Shown here one piece after another: positions 52,801 through 63,400 of a stretch of 64,000 nt of DNA. The position numbers and the translations under genes were made by a program. This stretch comes from Todiramphus chloris collaris (taxonomy: Eukaryota > Chordata > Aves > Coraciiformes > Alcedinidae): the NCBI GenBank assembly GCA_025345505.1, contig JANVCC010000020.1, positions 49,270,401-49,334,400 on the forward strand, in the 5' to 3' direction. Under the pieces are notes generated by a model. It was not told the origin of the DNA, ran no database searches, and saw nothing but the letters and a program-made list of their open reading frames with translations. Every line of letters begins with the position of its first letter. Position 1 is the stretch's first letter.

Positions 52801-55800
52801 ATAATTTCACACTGCCTGTCCTCAGTGTTAACACTGAAATACTTTTCAGCCTTCTGGAGAAGGCTACACTACAGCAGCTACTGACAGTGGTGGGCTGCTT
52901 CAGGAGCTCTCAAGCATATCCTCTGTGTTTGTAGGCAAATTTCTGATGACTGGTGTCTGCATGCTCTTCGGGACGATCCCTGCTCAAAAACTGGGAATGA
53001 AGGACATTATAATCAAACCAAGTCTAACCCATATTAATAGTTCCTTATCCTACGAGGAGCCTGTTTGTAAGCCCCTAGTGTCTGGCTACCACTTGTTGGA
53101 AATTTTGGCACCTATGTCTAAGGACATACACACACACAAATGATGTGAAAAATGCATTTAAGGCTTCCAACTTTTTGAATACTGGCACATTGCTGCAGAG
53201 TGATGTTTTGGTCTGTCATTCTCAACATGGCTCTTCAGTCTCACCACTGCCACACATGCTCCCTTGAGCATTTTGATCATGGTATTTTGTTTGCTTTCTC
53301 CCACCTTCACTAGCATTAACCCTATGTTTCTTAAAGTGTTCTTCTAGTAAGTGCTTGTCATCCCTACAGAATGTTTCAAGGCATAATAAAATAGGAGACA
53401 GGTCAGCAGACAACCTTATCTAAAGGGGGGAAGCTCCACTCTTCTTTGCTTCAACATCTTCACCTTCTGTCTCTTTACTTGAAGGAGGGGAACCCCTCAT
53501 CCATTGTGTGATCCCATACATAAAGCTTCATGCTTCTGTCAATAAAAAGTAGTTGTTCTGATCTCACAGAGTGGGAGAAACACATCCCAGGTGTCAGTCA
53601 CCAACCCAGGACACTCCAAAAGTAAATACAAAGATGAGTCCGTACTACAGACAAGTGGTCTCCCAAGGTCCCTGCTGAGGCCAAAGGGATGGGTGCTCAT
53701 TTACCTTCAAAAAGCTGTGGAGTGAAATCACTCCGGAGGCGTGGGCAGCCCCAAGGTTAAATGTCATTGAGCAATCCCAGATGGGGTCAAGCAGCCAGAG
53801 GCTCTGTACCAGCTGCCTCCCTGGGGGTAATTTCCAACCTGAGCTGCACTACAAACCAGCTAACCTCATGCAGTTATATTTTTATGAATCTATCATTTAT
53901 TCTTTTTGGAGTAATCTGTCACTTAATGTAAAATAAAGGCAAATACACAGTAGAACTCAAAAATATTATACAAAGCCGTATTTTTCTTGGTCTACCACAG
54001 TATGCATATTTTTAATGTAAATGGATCTCTGCTTCAAAATGTCATCTCCAGCCCATCGAGGAATTAAAAAAATGGTCTTTATGACAACATTTTATTAAAT
54101 AAGGATTACAAGTTTCTTACAGTGGAAACTTATGAACAGCTTATTCAAACAAATTGGTTACACCCTCCCAGGGCCACCAGGCAGCTTTCAATCATTGGAA
54201 ATACAGTAGCAACAACCCACAACTCTCTGTATTGTAGCCATTTCGTTCCTCCCCTTAAAATTACTGAAAGTAGTTCCCTGACACAGATTAAGTACCTAGA
54301 AATGAGGTTTTTTTGAAGAACCCACGCATCCTGAATGCCTAAAGTTAAAATCAGTTGTGATGGGTTATCACAAACCCTATAGTAAGTGATTTGCCAAATC
54401 AAGCCCATTGAGTGATGCTAAGAAACAAGGGATCCACATTCCTGTTGCTCTGTAAAGTATGAGTTCATGAATGAGAGGGAGGGTTGCTAACCCAGCAATT
54501 GCAAAACCCTCAGATCAGATAAGAGAAAAATGTAAATGTTATGGTTCAATCTGCTTTTAGGTAGCCATTTATTTCCATTCTTACTTTTATTCTCGAGTCT
54601 ACCTCTACAGCCCTATGAACTAAATAGTTGCAAAAGTAAAAAATGAAACAGAAACTGTCCAATAAAAGTACTCAGTGAATGCAAGATTCAAACCACAGAA
54701 TAGTGTCATATACTTTCAACTTATCTGCATACATAGCAATAGAGAAAATTATGTTTTCATCTTATTTAAGATTAGATTTAAGTAGTTTGGTTCAATCAGA
54801 GTTCAGCTGTTACAAACCGGGTTATGGCGTTTTCACAAAAGCACACTGACAAAATTTCCCTCATCTGCCCTGTAAAGTTAATGACTCTCTGGTAAAGCAA
54901 AAGCTCAACAGACATATTTTGGACCTGCATGGTCAAATTCAAAGTTCACCCATGCAAAATTTTTCAATTTTAAAGAGATTTCAAGTTCTGGTTTTGGTGA
55001 ATCTGTGCTTTTACCTTGATCATTTTAAAGCTGATTTTGACAATTTTCTAGACTTCCAAAACCACATAATATATAGTCCTGAAGTGTTGCCAGGTTCTGT
55101 TTTGGTTTTTTTATACATCAAATGAGGTTTTGCTAAAAATATACTCCCACTTCTTTCACATTTAGCTGCAGTTGAAGAAAACAGAAGCAGTTAATTTCCT
55201 CCAACAACTATATTTTACACTTCCATTTTGGGGCACTGCAAATGTCTCTATTTATTATTACAAATCAGTACCACTAGATCCATATTCCCATTGGATGCTC
55301 TTGCACCAGTATGTGACATTTGCCAGAGTTTAAACATCAGATTTTTGAAAACCAGCCTTTCTTCATGCCATTTCAGATTGCTTTTAGTCTTTCACCCTCC
55401 CCGCCCAGATCTTGTTTTAATCCTGAGCATTGCCCAGAGCGTACATTTACCTTAGGACACACTACAGACTCCAGTTGAGGTCAGTTATGCAGAGCCCACA
55501 GCATTAGCCACGCACAGGAGGTTGGGAAGGATTTTGACATTAGGACAATAAAGCTTTGAGTTATTTGTACCCCACCTTGTTTCAGGGCCAAATGCTACTA
55601 AGATTGGGATATGATGGGGTGCCTGGGAAAGGGGAGCTTCACAGCTTTTGTTCCATGGTTGTCTTGAGTGGGCACAGGTTTCTCAGCCCTATTTCTACCT
55701 GCTTGTACTTAACCCCGTGAGCAAGGACATAACTTCTCATCGGGGAACATGAACCTCAATAAAATAGGGTTTTATTCATTCTTGGGGAACTCAGCTGAAG

Positions 55801-58800
55801 TATTTTACAGAGCAAAAAAAAAATCAAGGCTTACCATCGGACAGGACCCACTTGGGAAGTCCACAGGAGAAGAGAGCAATAATCTTTTTTAGCATTTTTT
55901 TCATCTTGAAATCTCAGTCTTTTTTCCCCCCTCTGGGACATTACTTCATTAGGGGGGTTGGGAAGGGTATGGAGTTTGTCCCTGTGGGCAAACCTGAGGC
56001 AACAACTTCAGGGGAGGACACTGGAGAAGAGCCCGGTTTAAACTTAAGTATTTTGTCAGGGTTACTTTGTATCCAGGCCATATTGTACCATGTGAATTTT
56101 GTCCTCTCAAAGACTCTGGAGTAGCCATACCTCAAAATTAACGTCTTGTGGTTTGGTTAGTTGGGAATTTTTTTGGAACATCACATAGGAAACAGGTGAA
56201 GGATGGATACAAACTCCTGTTATTTATATGGTGACTGATCACAAAAAGCAAGAGATCACAAAAATCTCTTCTTCACAGTGACAAGCATGTCTAATGAACA
56301 CAAGGAACCTGAACTCAGATGCTCAGCAGAACCAAGGCAAACAAAAAGCATGGTAAAGGTCTGTTAAGAGACAAAGGAACAAAGATGTTGTTCCCTCTCT
56401 AGTGGAAATGATAGAGCTGCCAGTAACTTAACTAAAACAGTGAGGGGGGGGGAAAGGCTTTTCAGTCAATATTCCTATTTTCTATTTGGCAAAGCAAATG
56501 GCTGCATCGGAGGTGATGGTGAAACTGTTTTGCATCAGCAGTAACTCAGAAAGTTGTTTGAGAGCAATTGCAGAGGGCAAACATAAAAACATCCGCTCTG
56601 AATAACTATCATTCAAAGTTTTCAAAAGATCTGGCCAAGAACAGTCAGGCTGTTCAGGCTGATTTTCAGCAAGTCAGAGAGAACTCAGATATTGCAATAC
56701 CACTTCTCAACTAAATCAAGAGACCGTAAGGTAATTGGTCAGTAAGAGAGCGGTATGTAATTAACAGCTATACAAACAACAATCTCAATAAAATAACGCT
56801 ACGTATCTGCTTATAATCAATTAAGGTTTCCAAAAATTGCTATTTCTTGCTCAGCAGCTGGATGGTGCATAAGGTTGTGCTTGTACTCAAAGGTGAGTCC
56901 TGAGTTCTACTGTACTTTCATGGAGACAACAAGGGGGATCACATTGGTTTGCAAGCACAGCATGAAATTGGGGTGGCAAATGAAGGATTAGTGATTAAAT
57001 AAAGGCAAATGGAGAAATAGTGAATCTTCTGATGGTCAAGCAAGAAAAAAAAAACTACCCAATAACATGCAGAATCAGAAGAGTTCTGTTGAAAAGAGAA
57101 CAGCGCTTTGCTCTTTAATGATGGCTAAGATTATTCATCAAATTTGGCAAATATTTTTAGTTAAAGAGGTTGAAATTGGAGTCAGGAGGATGAGAGAAAA
57201 ATCACCTAAGTCAAAATGTCATATGTTGATATTTTCAAAATGGAAATGTTTTCTTCTGAGCTAACACTTTTGTTTCAAAACAGAACTATGGCTGAAAGCA
57301 TTAGCTAGTAGGAAAATGAAATAAAACATTGTGTTTTGGATCAAATTAAACATTTCAGTTAATCCAAAACAACTTTCCTCCCAATTTTTCAGTGTCTACT
57401 GAACAGAAAATCCATTATTTGGAAAACTGCCACATACACTGAGGAACTACAACTGAAATGCTAGGAAATATACTTGAAGAAAGACCTGGAAAAACTGGGA
57501 TGACTGCCAAGGTCCGCAAAATTGTTTCAAGGACAAGAGAGCTTTCTCTAGAAGGAAGGAATCTAAGTCCCTTTAGATATACCAAAGAAAACTGAAGAGC
57601 AACCTTATTATAGCCTATAGAGACATTTTTTTAAAAATTTTAATTTAATGTAAGTCTAGCTAACAGAAGTATAAGTAAACACAACATCCACATTTGAAGC
57701 TGTACAAGTTTTGACGATGTTTACAGCTTCTTCTGCTGAGAGTGGAGTTAGTTATCCTTTGGAATAACTTCTGTTGTGTCAAATGTTCTGTCATCAGCGT
57801 CCTTTACTAAAGAAACAGAATTGTCAGTGAAAGGGTGTTTAAGGCAAGCTGCCAGACTTTACCCTATCTTGGGTAAGATGCAGACTCCTCTCTGCCAGCT
57901 CAGTCACTGTGGGAGAGCATCCTTTGAGGAGCAGCTGCTCCCAAAACCCCAACAAAATCACAAAGTGGAGGGCTGTGAGGGCAGGGAGGTTCACCTAACG
58001 AGGTATGCCCTTATCCCTTAGAGAGGATATTTACGCTGCAACATGCAGGGCAAACCCACTGGAAGAGCAGAGCAGTTCAAAGCAAAACTCTGTTGCTTAA
58101 GGGAATTCTTCGACAGGGTCAGGCATTGTTTTCAAAAATACAGAAAGGTGGAGGAAGGAGCTGTTGTTGCTGCCTGCAGGTTATTGTCCTGCTCTGCAGG
58201 TGAAGATGGTGTGAGCCCAGACACAAACCAGGGCATGTAAGTCCCACTTCCCTGACTGGGAAGGAGCAAGATTCAGCCCACGCTGTGCTTTTCAAGGGTT
58301 GTCACAACAGCAGAGGCACCATCACATATGTTGCTTTCTACAAATCTAAGCCAAAAGTCAAGCTTAATGAAATACACCAGGCTTTGCAAAAGCCTCAAGA
58401 CTAAGGATCAGACTTTATTCACTTATGTAAATTGGTGCAGCTGAAGCTAAAGCTGTTTTAAAACAAGCAACGATCTGCTTGCTTGCATTTCAGAGGTACT
58501 ACAGAGTTTGAGAGAGGTTGGATGTAGCAAACCCCCTCATCCTGAATGTCCCAAGTTTAAGGGAACTTTTAAGCCAAACGTCTATTTTACAGCTAATCCC
58601 TGTCATCTTATAAGGTCAAACCAAAAGCTTGGCACTGAATGCCCCAACTCCACCTCTAACAGAGCACAAAACCAAAGCCTTTTTTTTTCCTTCTACAAGA
58701 AACACTAATGCGATACAAAGGGTGTGATTTTAATTATGCTCTCCTGTAATAAAAGGAGTAACAAAAGGAGTAACATCTCCTTTTAAAACAATGAAAAATT

Positions 58801-60447
58801 TACCAACTCCCATGTACATGATAATTTGACCACACATTCAAACCATTGTCGGTACACCAAGCTCTTTTAGCTTGAAAACCCCAGAACATTAAATGCAATA
58901 ATCACCTGTTAAAGTTTGAAATTAAGTGCACAAAAGTCAGGAAATTCTCAAATTAAGTTATCTACCGTAACCATAACTCAGTCCTGGTAGGCAGCCTTAT
59001 TGTACCGCTCGACTTTACATGCTGTTACAGATTTATGCCTTAAAATGTGTCTGGGCTGTAAGATCGGTGGGAATTTTTGCTAAGGAACATGCTGAATTTC
59101 ATGCATTTCGAACCTTGCTCTTAACATTGTATTAATAGGTCTGCTCTTAAGGGTATAATGCTTCAGAGTTTCCTCCCAGCATAGCCTGGGCCAGAAATAA
59201 TCCGAAAGAGCTGCCAAAGGGCAGGACAGCACCAAGGCGTCCCAGCAGACACCGCTGTGCAAACCAATTGAAGGTATTCGAGCTCCACCGTGTGGAACGC
59301 GCCTGCACGTACAACAGGCATCAAATCTGCCTTCCTACGGAGTCTCTTGGGAAGGAGGAAAACGAGTCCCCAAACATACTACGCAATAGGAGAAATCTGC
59401 TTTTGCAGAGATTGCTGCTGGAGTTGTGCTGCAGCCCCTCACAGTCCACATGGCAACAACACAGCATTTTAATGAGAATTGAGATTAGTTGCCACGTCAG
59501 GGCAGATAATTAGACCCACTTCACACTAGCATTTGCTGCACTGGTCATAGAAACACTATTAGATGAATGGCTCAAGCAAGAACAGGATAATGATGATGAA
59601 TTTCATGTAATATTGCCTGCTTAAGTTGTGTATCCTTTTTCATTTATGCTGGAGTATCGAAATACACAGCCCGATGCTGTTTGCATGCAACAAGCACTTC
59701 ATGTGACCTCTTTGTCAGATTTTGTGTCATCCTGCAGCTCAGGTTAAAGGGCTAAGAAACTATTTCATATCTGAATCCTGGCTGATATATCATTTCTCAC
59801 AGCCTTTTAGGCTCCATCTTTGTGCAGCATCTAGCCCAGGGGGGGCCCTTATATTGCTAGCTTCCTGGGATGCTCTCAAAGGGAGCACTTCAAAGCAACT
59901 ATTTTTGCCAGACAAGTGTCTGATTTTTTAGTAGCAGTTCTATAACAGGAATAATGTTGCCATGACAATATGTAGTTATATTTATAGAATGCATGGAAAA
60001 ATAAATAGATAGGTAGATGTAGTTTCCAATTTTGTATTTGTTACGAATGATTCCCCTCTTCCATACTACATTTTTCATCCTTGTTTCATAGTGAGGGAGA
60101 ACCTGCACACAAAACCAGCAAAGTTGAACAGTAAAAAGACAAAACCAAAAGTAAACCAAATTACACTGAACAACAACTTAAATCCATCCTGACTGTAGCA
60201 CCAGGAGCAAGAAACCAAGCCGGGCTTCACAACCAGCAGGCACAGCACTACTCTGTTCATCAGCCTCACTGCAGGGAGGACTTTACACAATTTACCTTTA
60301 GCAGTAGCTGTCTCTCCATCAGCATGAGCCATGCGCTGCATAGCGGTCGCTCCAACGCAGACTGGCATGCTGATTCTCTGCCCCAAGACTGAGGTTGACA
60401 GGTCCATTACTGACACATCCCTGAGCACCCGGGGGTACAGCTTCCAT
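43782..60447 (-). CDS. HAO1: HAO1 glycolate oxidase, exons 2-8 (5' end outside window)
   Basis: Peroxisomal FMN-dependent 2-hydroxyacid oxidase, converting glycolate to glyoxylate with release of H2O2. Seven exons on the minus strand (60296-60447, 52464-52719, 48831-49006, 47880-47971, 44561-44719, 44216-44285, 43782-43852) all have AG/GT borders and matching phases. Together they give 324 residues, corresponding to residues 47-370 of the usual 370. In that numbering I see Trp110 (SSWATSS), Tyr132 (LQLYVYKD), Asp160 (VTVDTP), Arg167, Lys236 (IVMKGIL), His260 and Arg263 (SNHGARQLD), Asp291 (FLDGG) and Gly314-Arg315 (FIGRP), the FMN and substrate set of this family. The C-terminus SKI is a PTS1 signal. 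HAO2 is the main alternative, but the wording and the SKI end fit HAO1 better. Exon 1, with Tyr26, is not found up to 64000, so the start and promoter lie outside. No frameshift or stop is seen. Confidence 0.97.
43853..44215 (-). other. HAO1 intron 7
   Basis: A 363-bp intron with gtaaga at the donor and a short pyrimidine stretch before the acceptor. No repeat or conserved feature was seen in it. Confidence 0.85.
44216..44285 (-). CDS. HAO1: HAO1 exon 7
   Basis: A 70-nt exon, residues 325-347 plus one base of Gly348. It encodes [20 protein letters not shown] followed by ALT. The acceptor reads cttctag and the donor ACAG|gtaaga. This is the C-terminal helix of the oxidase. Confidence 0.96.
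44561..44719 (-). CDS. HAO1: HAO1 exon 6
   Basis: A 159-nt phase-0 exon of exactly 53 codons, residues 272-324. The acceptor is cttttag and the donor CAA|gtaagt. It encodes [20 protein letters not shown], then [20 protein letters not shown] and [13 protein letters not shown]. The LDGG (Asp291) and IGRP (Gly314-Arg315) motifs form the FMN phosphate-binding end of the beta/alpha barrel. Confidence 0.97.
44720..47879 (-). other. HAO1 intron 5
   Basis: About 3.2 kb, AT-rich. It holds short A and T runs, a partly repeated TAGTTCTGAGT motif near 46133-46176 and a purine-rich stretch at 47275-47305. No exon or recognisable mobile element was seen. Confidence 0.8.
47880..47971 (-). CDS. HAO1: HAO1 exon 5
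   Basis: A 92-nt exon, residues 241 (split) to 271. It encodes [20 protein letters not shown] and [11 protein letters not shown], with the catalytic base His260 and the substrate-binding Arg263. The donor ACT|gtaagt is strong and phase 0. The acceptor tract is built from a GTTT microsatellite directly abutting the splice site. Confidence 0.97.
47972..48830 (-). other. HAO1 intron 4
   Basis: An 859-bp intron. Its only notable feature is the GTTT repeat at the 3' end, next to exon 5. Confidence 0.85.
47974..47993. repeat. (AAAC)n at the HAO1 exon 5 acceptor
   Basis: Four AAAC/CAAA units on the plus strand, read as GTTT units on the transcribed strand, ending immediately before the acceptor TAG of exon 5. 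Confidence 0.9.
48831..49006 (-). CDS. HAO1: HAO1 exon 4
   Basis: A 176-nt exon, residues 183-240 plus split codons at both ends. The acceptor reads gttattttag. The donor is AGGG|gtgtgt, a somewhat weak 5' splice site. It encodes the variable loop-4 region ([19 protein letters not shown]), then [10 protein letters not shown] and [10 protein letters not shown]. Lys236 is the FMN-contacting lysine of the family. The residue before it is Met, where mammalian HAO1 has Ala. Confidence 0.96.
49320..49505 (+). mobile_element. MIR-like SINE in HAO1 intron 3
   Basis: The best MIR relic here. 'gactttgggcacgacactta' is followed by 'tttgcctcagtttccccacc', 'ataaaataggaacaacagta' and, near the end, 'ctagaacagta', in the MIR consensus order. 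It is antisense to HAO1. Confidence 0.8.
49640..49692. repeat. T/G-rich low-complexity tract
   Basis: T runs broken by G, including several GTTT units. Confidence 0.85.
51399..51428. repeat. Polypyrimidine / poly-C tract
   Basis: A pure pyrimidine stretch ending in 17 consecutive C (51412-51428). Confidence 0.95.
51989..52245 (-). mobile_element. CR1 LINE 3' fragment
   Basis: The plus strand shows 'gtcataggataacatagg' (remnant of the CR1 3' terminal ATTCTATG-type repeats), then 'ttggaaggaacctttggtcc', 'atttagtccatgccccc', 'tgttgcacagggctgtgtcc' and 'gagttttaaaggcatccaag'. These are the reverse complement of the CR1 3' untranslated region in the correct order. 5'-truncated, same strand as HAO1, inside intron 3. 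The strongest single indicator of a sauropsid genome here. Confidence 0.85.
52464..52719 (-). CDS. HAO1: HAO1 exon 3
   Basis: A 256-nt exon, residues 97 (split) to 182 (split). The acceptor is tttctccag and the donor CTCAG|gtaggt. It encodes the [20 protein letters not shown] stretch with Trp110, then [10 protein letters not shown] with Tyr132, GIFVTVDTP with Asp160, and [10 protein letters not shown] with Arg167. These line the FMN and substrate pocket. A CR1 fragment lies about 220 bp downstream in the next intron. Confidence 0.97.
52720..60295 (-). other. HAO1 intron 2
   Basis: About 7.6 kb, the largest intron fully in view. It is mostly unremarkable AT-rich sequence, with short tandem units (AAAAGGAGTAAC twice near 58751). 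The 59170-59520 stretch is somewhat richer in CpG and homeodomain-type cores. No coding exon was recognised. Confidence 0.75.
60296..60447 (-). CDS. HAO1: HAO1 exon 2
   Basis: A 152-nt exon encoding [10 protein letters not shown] through [10 protein letters not shown], residues 47-96. The acceptor reads gtctcag and the first base completes an Arg codon (AG|A) begun in exon 1. The donor is AAAG|gtaaat, leaving one base of an Ala codon. It carries the early barrel segment with the family signatures DLSTSVLGQ and [12 protein letters not shown]. The frame stays open into both introns, so a naive ORF of 173 codons covers this exon; only the part between the splice sites is coding. Confidence 0.97.
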
Positions 60448-63400
60448 CTGAGACAGAGACAAATAAAGAGAATAAAAAAGCCTGCGTCATCAGGTTTATT
60501 TACTGTTCCTAACAGCCAAGGACAGATTTGCCTGCTGTCAGGAGAAAACTGGAGAGGAAGAAGCTGCACAAGGTACCAGAGACCAGTACCAGACATTGAG
60601 ACTGGAGTAGAACTTCATTGAGTGACCCAGAGCTGCAGCAGGACCCACAAAATGCAGAAAAACCAGGACACAAAGAGGACAAGGAAGGACCAAAGTCCAT
60701 GGAGAACGAAAGAGGCAAAGAGCCTTTGAACATTATTTCAAACATTACCATACAATAAAGACAGGAGCTGCAAAATAAGGTTCATGGTGAATCTCAGTCT
60801 CCTTGAAAGCCTTGGGGCAGAACTGGATGAGAGAGGGTATGCAGGAACAGAAGTCATCAGCCCCCCTCAGCTATTCCTTCTATGAACTAGGAAGCCAAAA
60901 GACATGGGATTTTTGAATAAAACTAGCCTGGTCAGCATGCTCAGCCCTCCCTGTCCAGGTCTTAGCACTGAGACTAGGCATAAATGATCTGCCTCATGGA
61001 AAGCAGCTGGGCAGCATGGCTGTCCTGGCTGTCCTCAGCTCAGGGTGGGATGAAATCCACTGCACCACATCTCTGCTGGCACAAAGACTGATTTGCTTTG
61101 CTTGGAAAGGTCACATCCCCAGCAGTCATCAGCCAATGTGCAACACGTAGTCCCTGAGACTACAGCTGCAGGCCCAGGGACAGCTCATCATGCCACAGGG
61201 ACTCCAGACTTCCAGAAAAAGACCAAATACGGCCACTGTAATTTGGTGCAGGAAAAGACTGAGTAGCACAACTGCTTTCCCAATAGGGCAATTTATGAAG
61301 TAGTCCTTGAACGATGTGGCCCAGCATCTCCTCAATCCTTCCCAACCTTGCTTTGCCTTCTGTTCACCAGAGACCACATCAGCCCAGATTCTCTGCTGGA
61401 GTCTTCAGCCAAATGGAAGCCGACTCCAAATCAGAGCAAATTAAAACAGACGTAATCTGAAGTTACAATAGATTGTGGTCAAGCTGGACAGCACATGCTT
61501 GCACATGCAGAAATTTATCTTTTTTCTTCCCTCCACAACAGCAGCACAGTGATGTTGCAGTCCTTGATACGATGCGGTCAGCTAAATGACACCACAGCAT
61601 CCCAACCTTTATTAATAGGGTTGCATTCCTGGGGATACCTATGAAAGTGGACTTTTTCTGACCACTCAGGTGAGGTTGCAGCACAGCCACTGTTACTAGA
61701 AACCACAAGAGGGGGTGCAGTAGCAGGGGCTGCTTCTCCACACGGTGTGCGCTGAGCCAGGCCAAAGGCTCTATGCAGGCAGTAGGAGGGTACACATCAA
61801 CCTCTCACTAAGGCATCTCCCTCTGAAAGGACTCTGGTGTCTACTGAATTCTAATTACAGAAAATAATTAAAACCTTAAGCTCTAGGACCGCTGAACCTG
61901 ACTACCTGCTGAGCACTAGAATGCCCCAGACTGATAGTATTATTATTAGCATCATGGAGATAGCAACCAGAGCCACAGTTACCCTCAGACTGTGCTTTGA
62001 CAGTGAGCAGTGATCAGCAGTCAGCTTGAGCTTGCATATTAAACTGACAGGTTTGGGGGAAAAAAAAACAATAATAAAAATAACCCAAACCACAATCTCT
62101 TCATTTTATAGAAAGACAAAGAGATGTTTCCATAAGAATCCTGGGACAGAACTAGGATGAGACCCACATTTCTGAAGCCCTAGAGCAGGGGACCATGCCA
62201 GCTCTCCAGGAAGTGCTCCCCAGGAAGGAGAAAGATAGATATGATACTTGGAAGGAGACATGTAGTTGTGGGAGTCAGCTGTATTATTCAATGCCAAGAC
62301 ACACACTGGAAGTACATCTCCTCAGACTTGTTTTCAGGCTATTGTATCAGTTTGTTATTTTTCAGGGGAGGGTGGGCTGAGGGTGGGACAAAGAAAACAT
62401 AACTTTTTTTCTCCCCCTTTCTTCCTAGTCCTCATTCCAAAGGCTTTCTCCCAGCTCTGAGACATCTTTTCCCAGAAAATAAAAAACGTTTGAGAACCTT
62501 CCTCATTTTTACAGTCAAACTCAAAAGCATAAGGATGGGAAGTATATCTCTCTTCCCCAAACCTGTCAGATTTGTACCTGGTGCAAACCACCTCCATCTC
62601 AAACACATGCACGATGATCAGTCCTGATGTACCAACAATTCTGTAGTGCTTCTGACTGGGAAAAAAGGCAAAGAACAAATATCCTCCCAACAGTATATGC
62701 AAGAAAAATGGTAGTGTTTCAAGCAGTGATAAACAGCCTCCTTCCCACTCACCTTTATGTACCATCAAGTTACTCTGACCATAAGCTCTTTGGGGTACTC
62801 AGGCTCATCATCCCCAGACTTTAAATGTAAACATCTCTTCCAATGTTTTCTGTGGCATCTCTTCCCATCGCACCTCATCAGGTCACACCAATGAACATAA
62901 AGTCAGTACTCCTAAGTGAGTATTTGAAAGGTCCCATGAACAACACCTCTTTGGTTGGGAGCAACACCAAAGAGGTGTTGTTCATGGGATCTAGTAAATA
63001 CTCAGGAGTATTGACTACTGCCCTAGTATTCTATTCTTCAAATAAAACCTGATCTTGCTTTGGAAATGGGTGTTTTCACCTGGGAGTTTGTCAGGCACTT
63101 GAAGTGAGGCATTTTCTGGACAAGCCATAGGGAAATGCCCTTAACAGCATGCAAAACCCAAGCGCAGTATTTCCCACTAACCAGAGCACACATTCATTAA
63201 GCTGCCACACAACATCTGCTTCCTCCAAGTATTTGAGTGAAAACATTTCCTGGCTATTTTGGAAAAATCTTGTATATTTTTTTTATTTATCTTCTTCTCA
63301 TCTCCCACATTTCTTTCCAGCCAAGTACACACTCCCATGCTGCAATCAGCAATTGCAAGCAAGTACATCTTTCTTCCTGGCTGGAAGCAGGGAGATGCCT

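Noticed and set aside
60075..60596. A single 173-codon minus-strand ORF
   Set aside because: It is HAO1 exon 2 with intron read-through on both sides; only 60296-60447 is coding.
62355..62768. 137-codon minus-strand ORF as a standalone gene
   Set aside because: No homology recognised. Only its central 78-nt splice-bounded part is worth checking, and that is listed as a finding.
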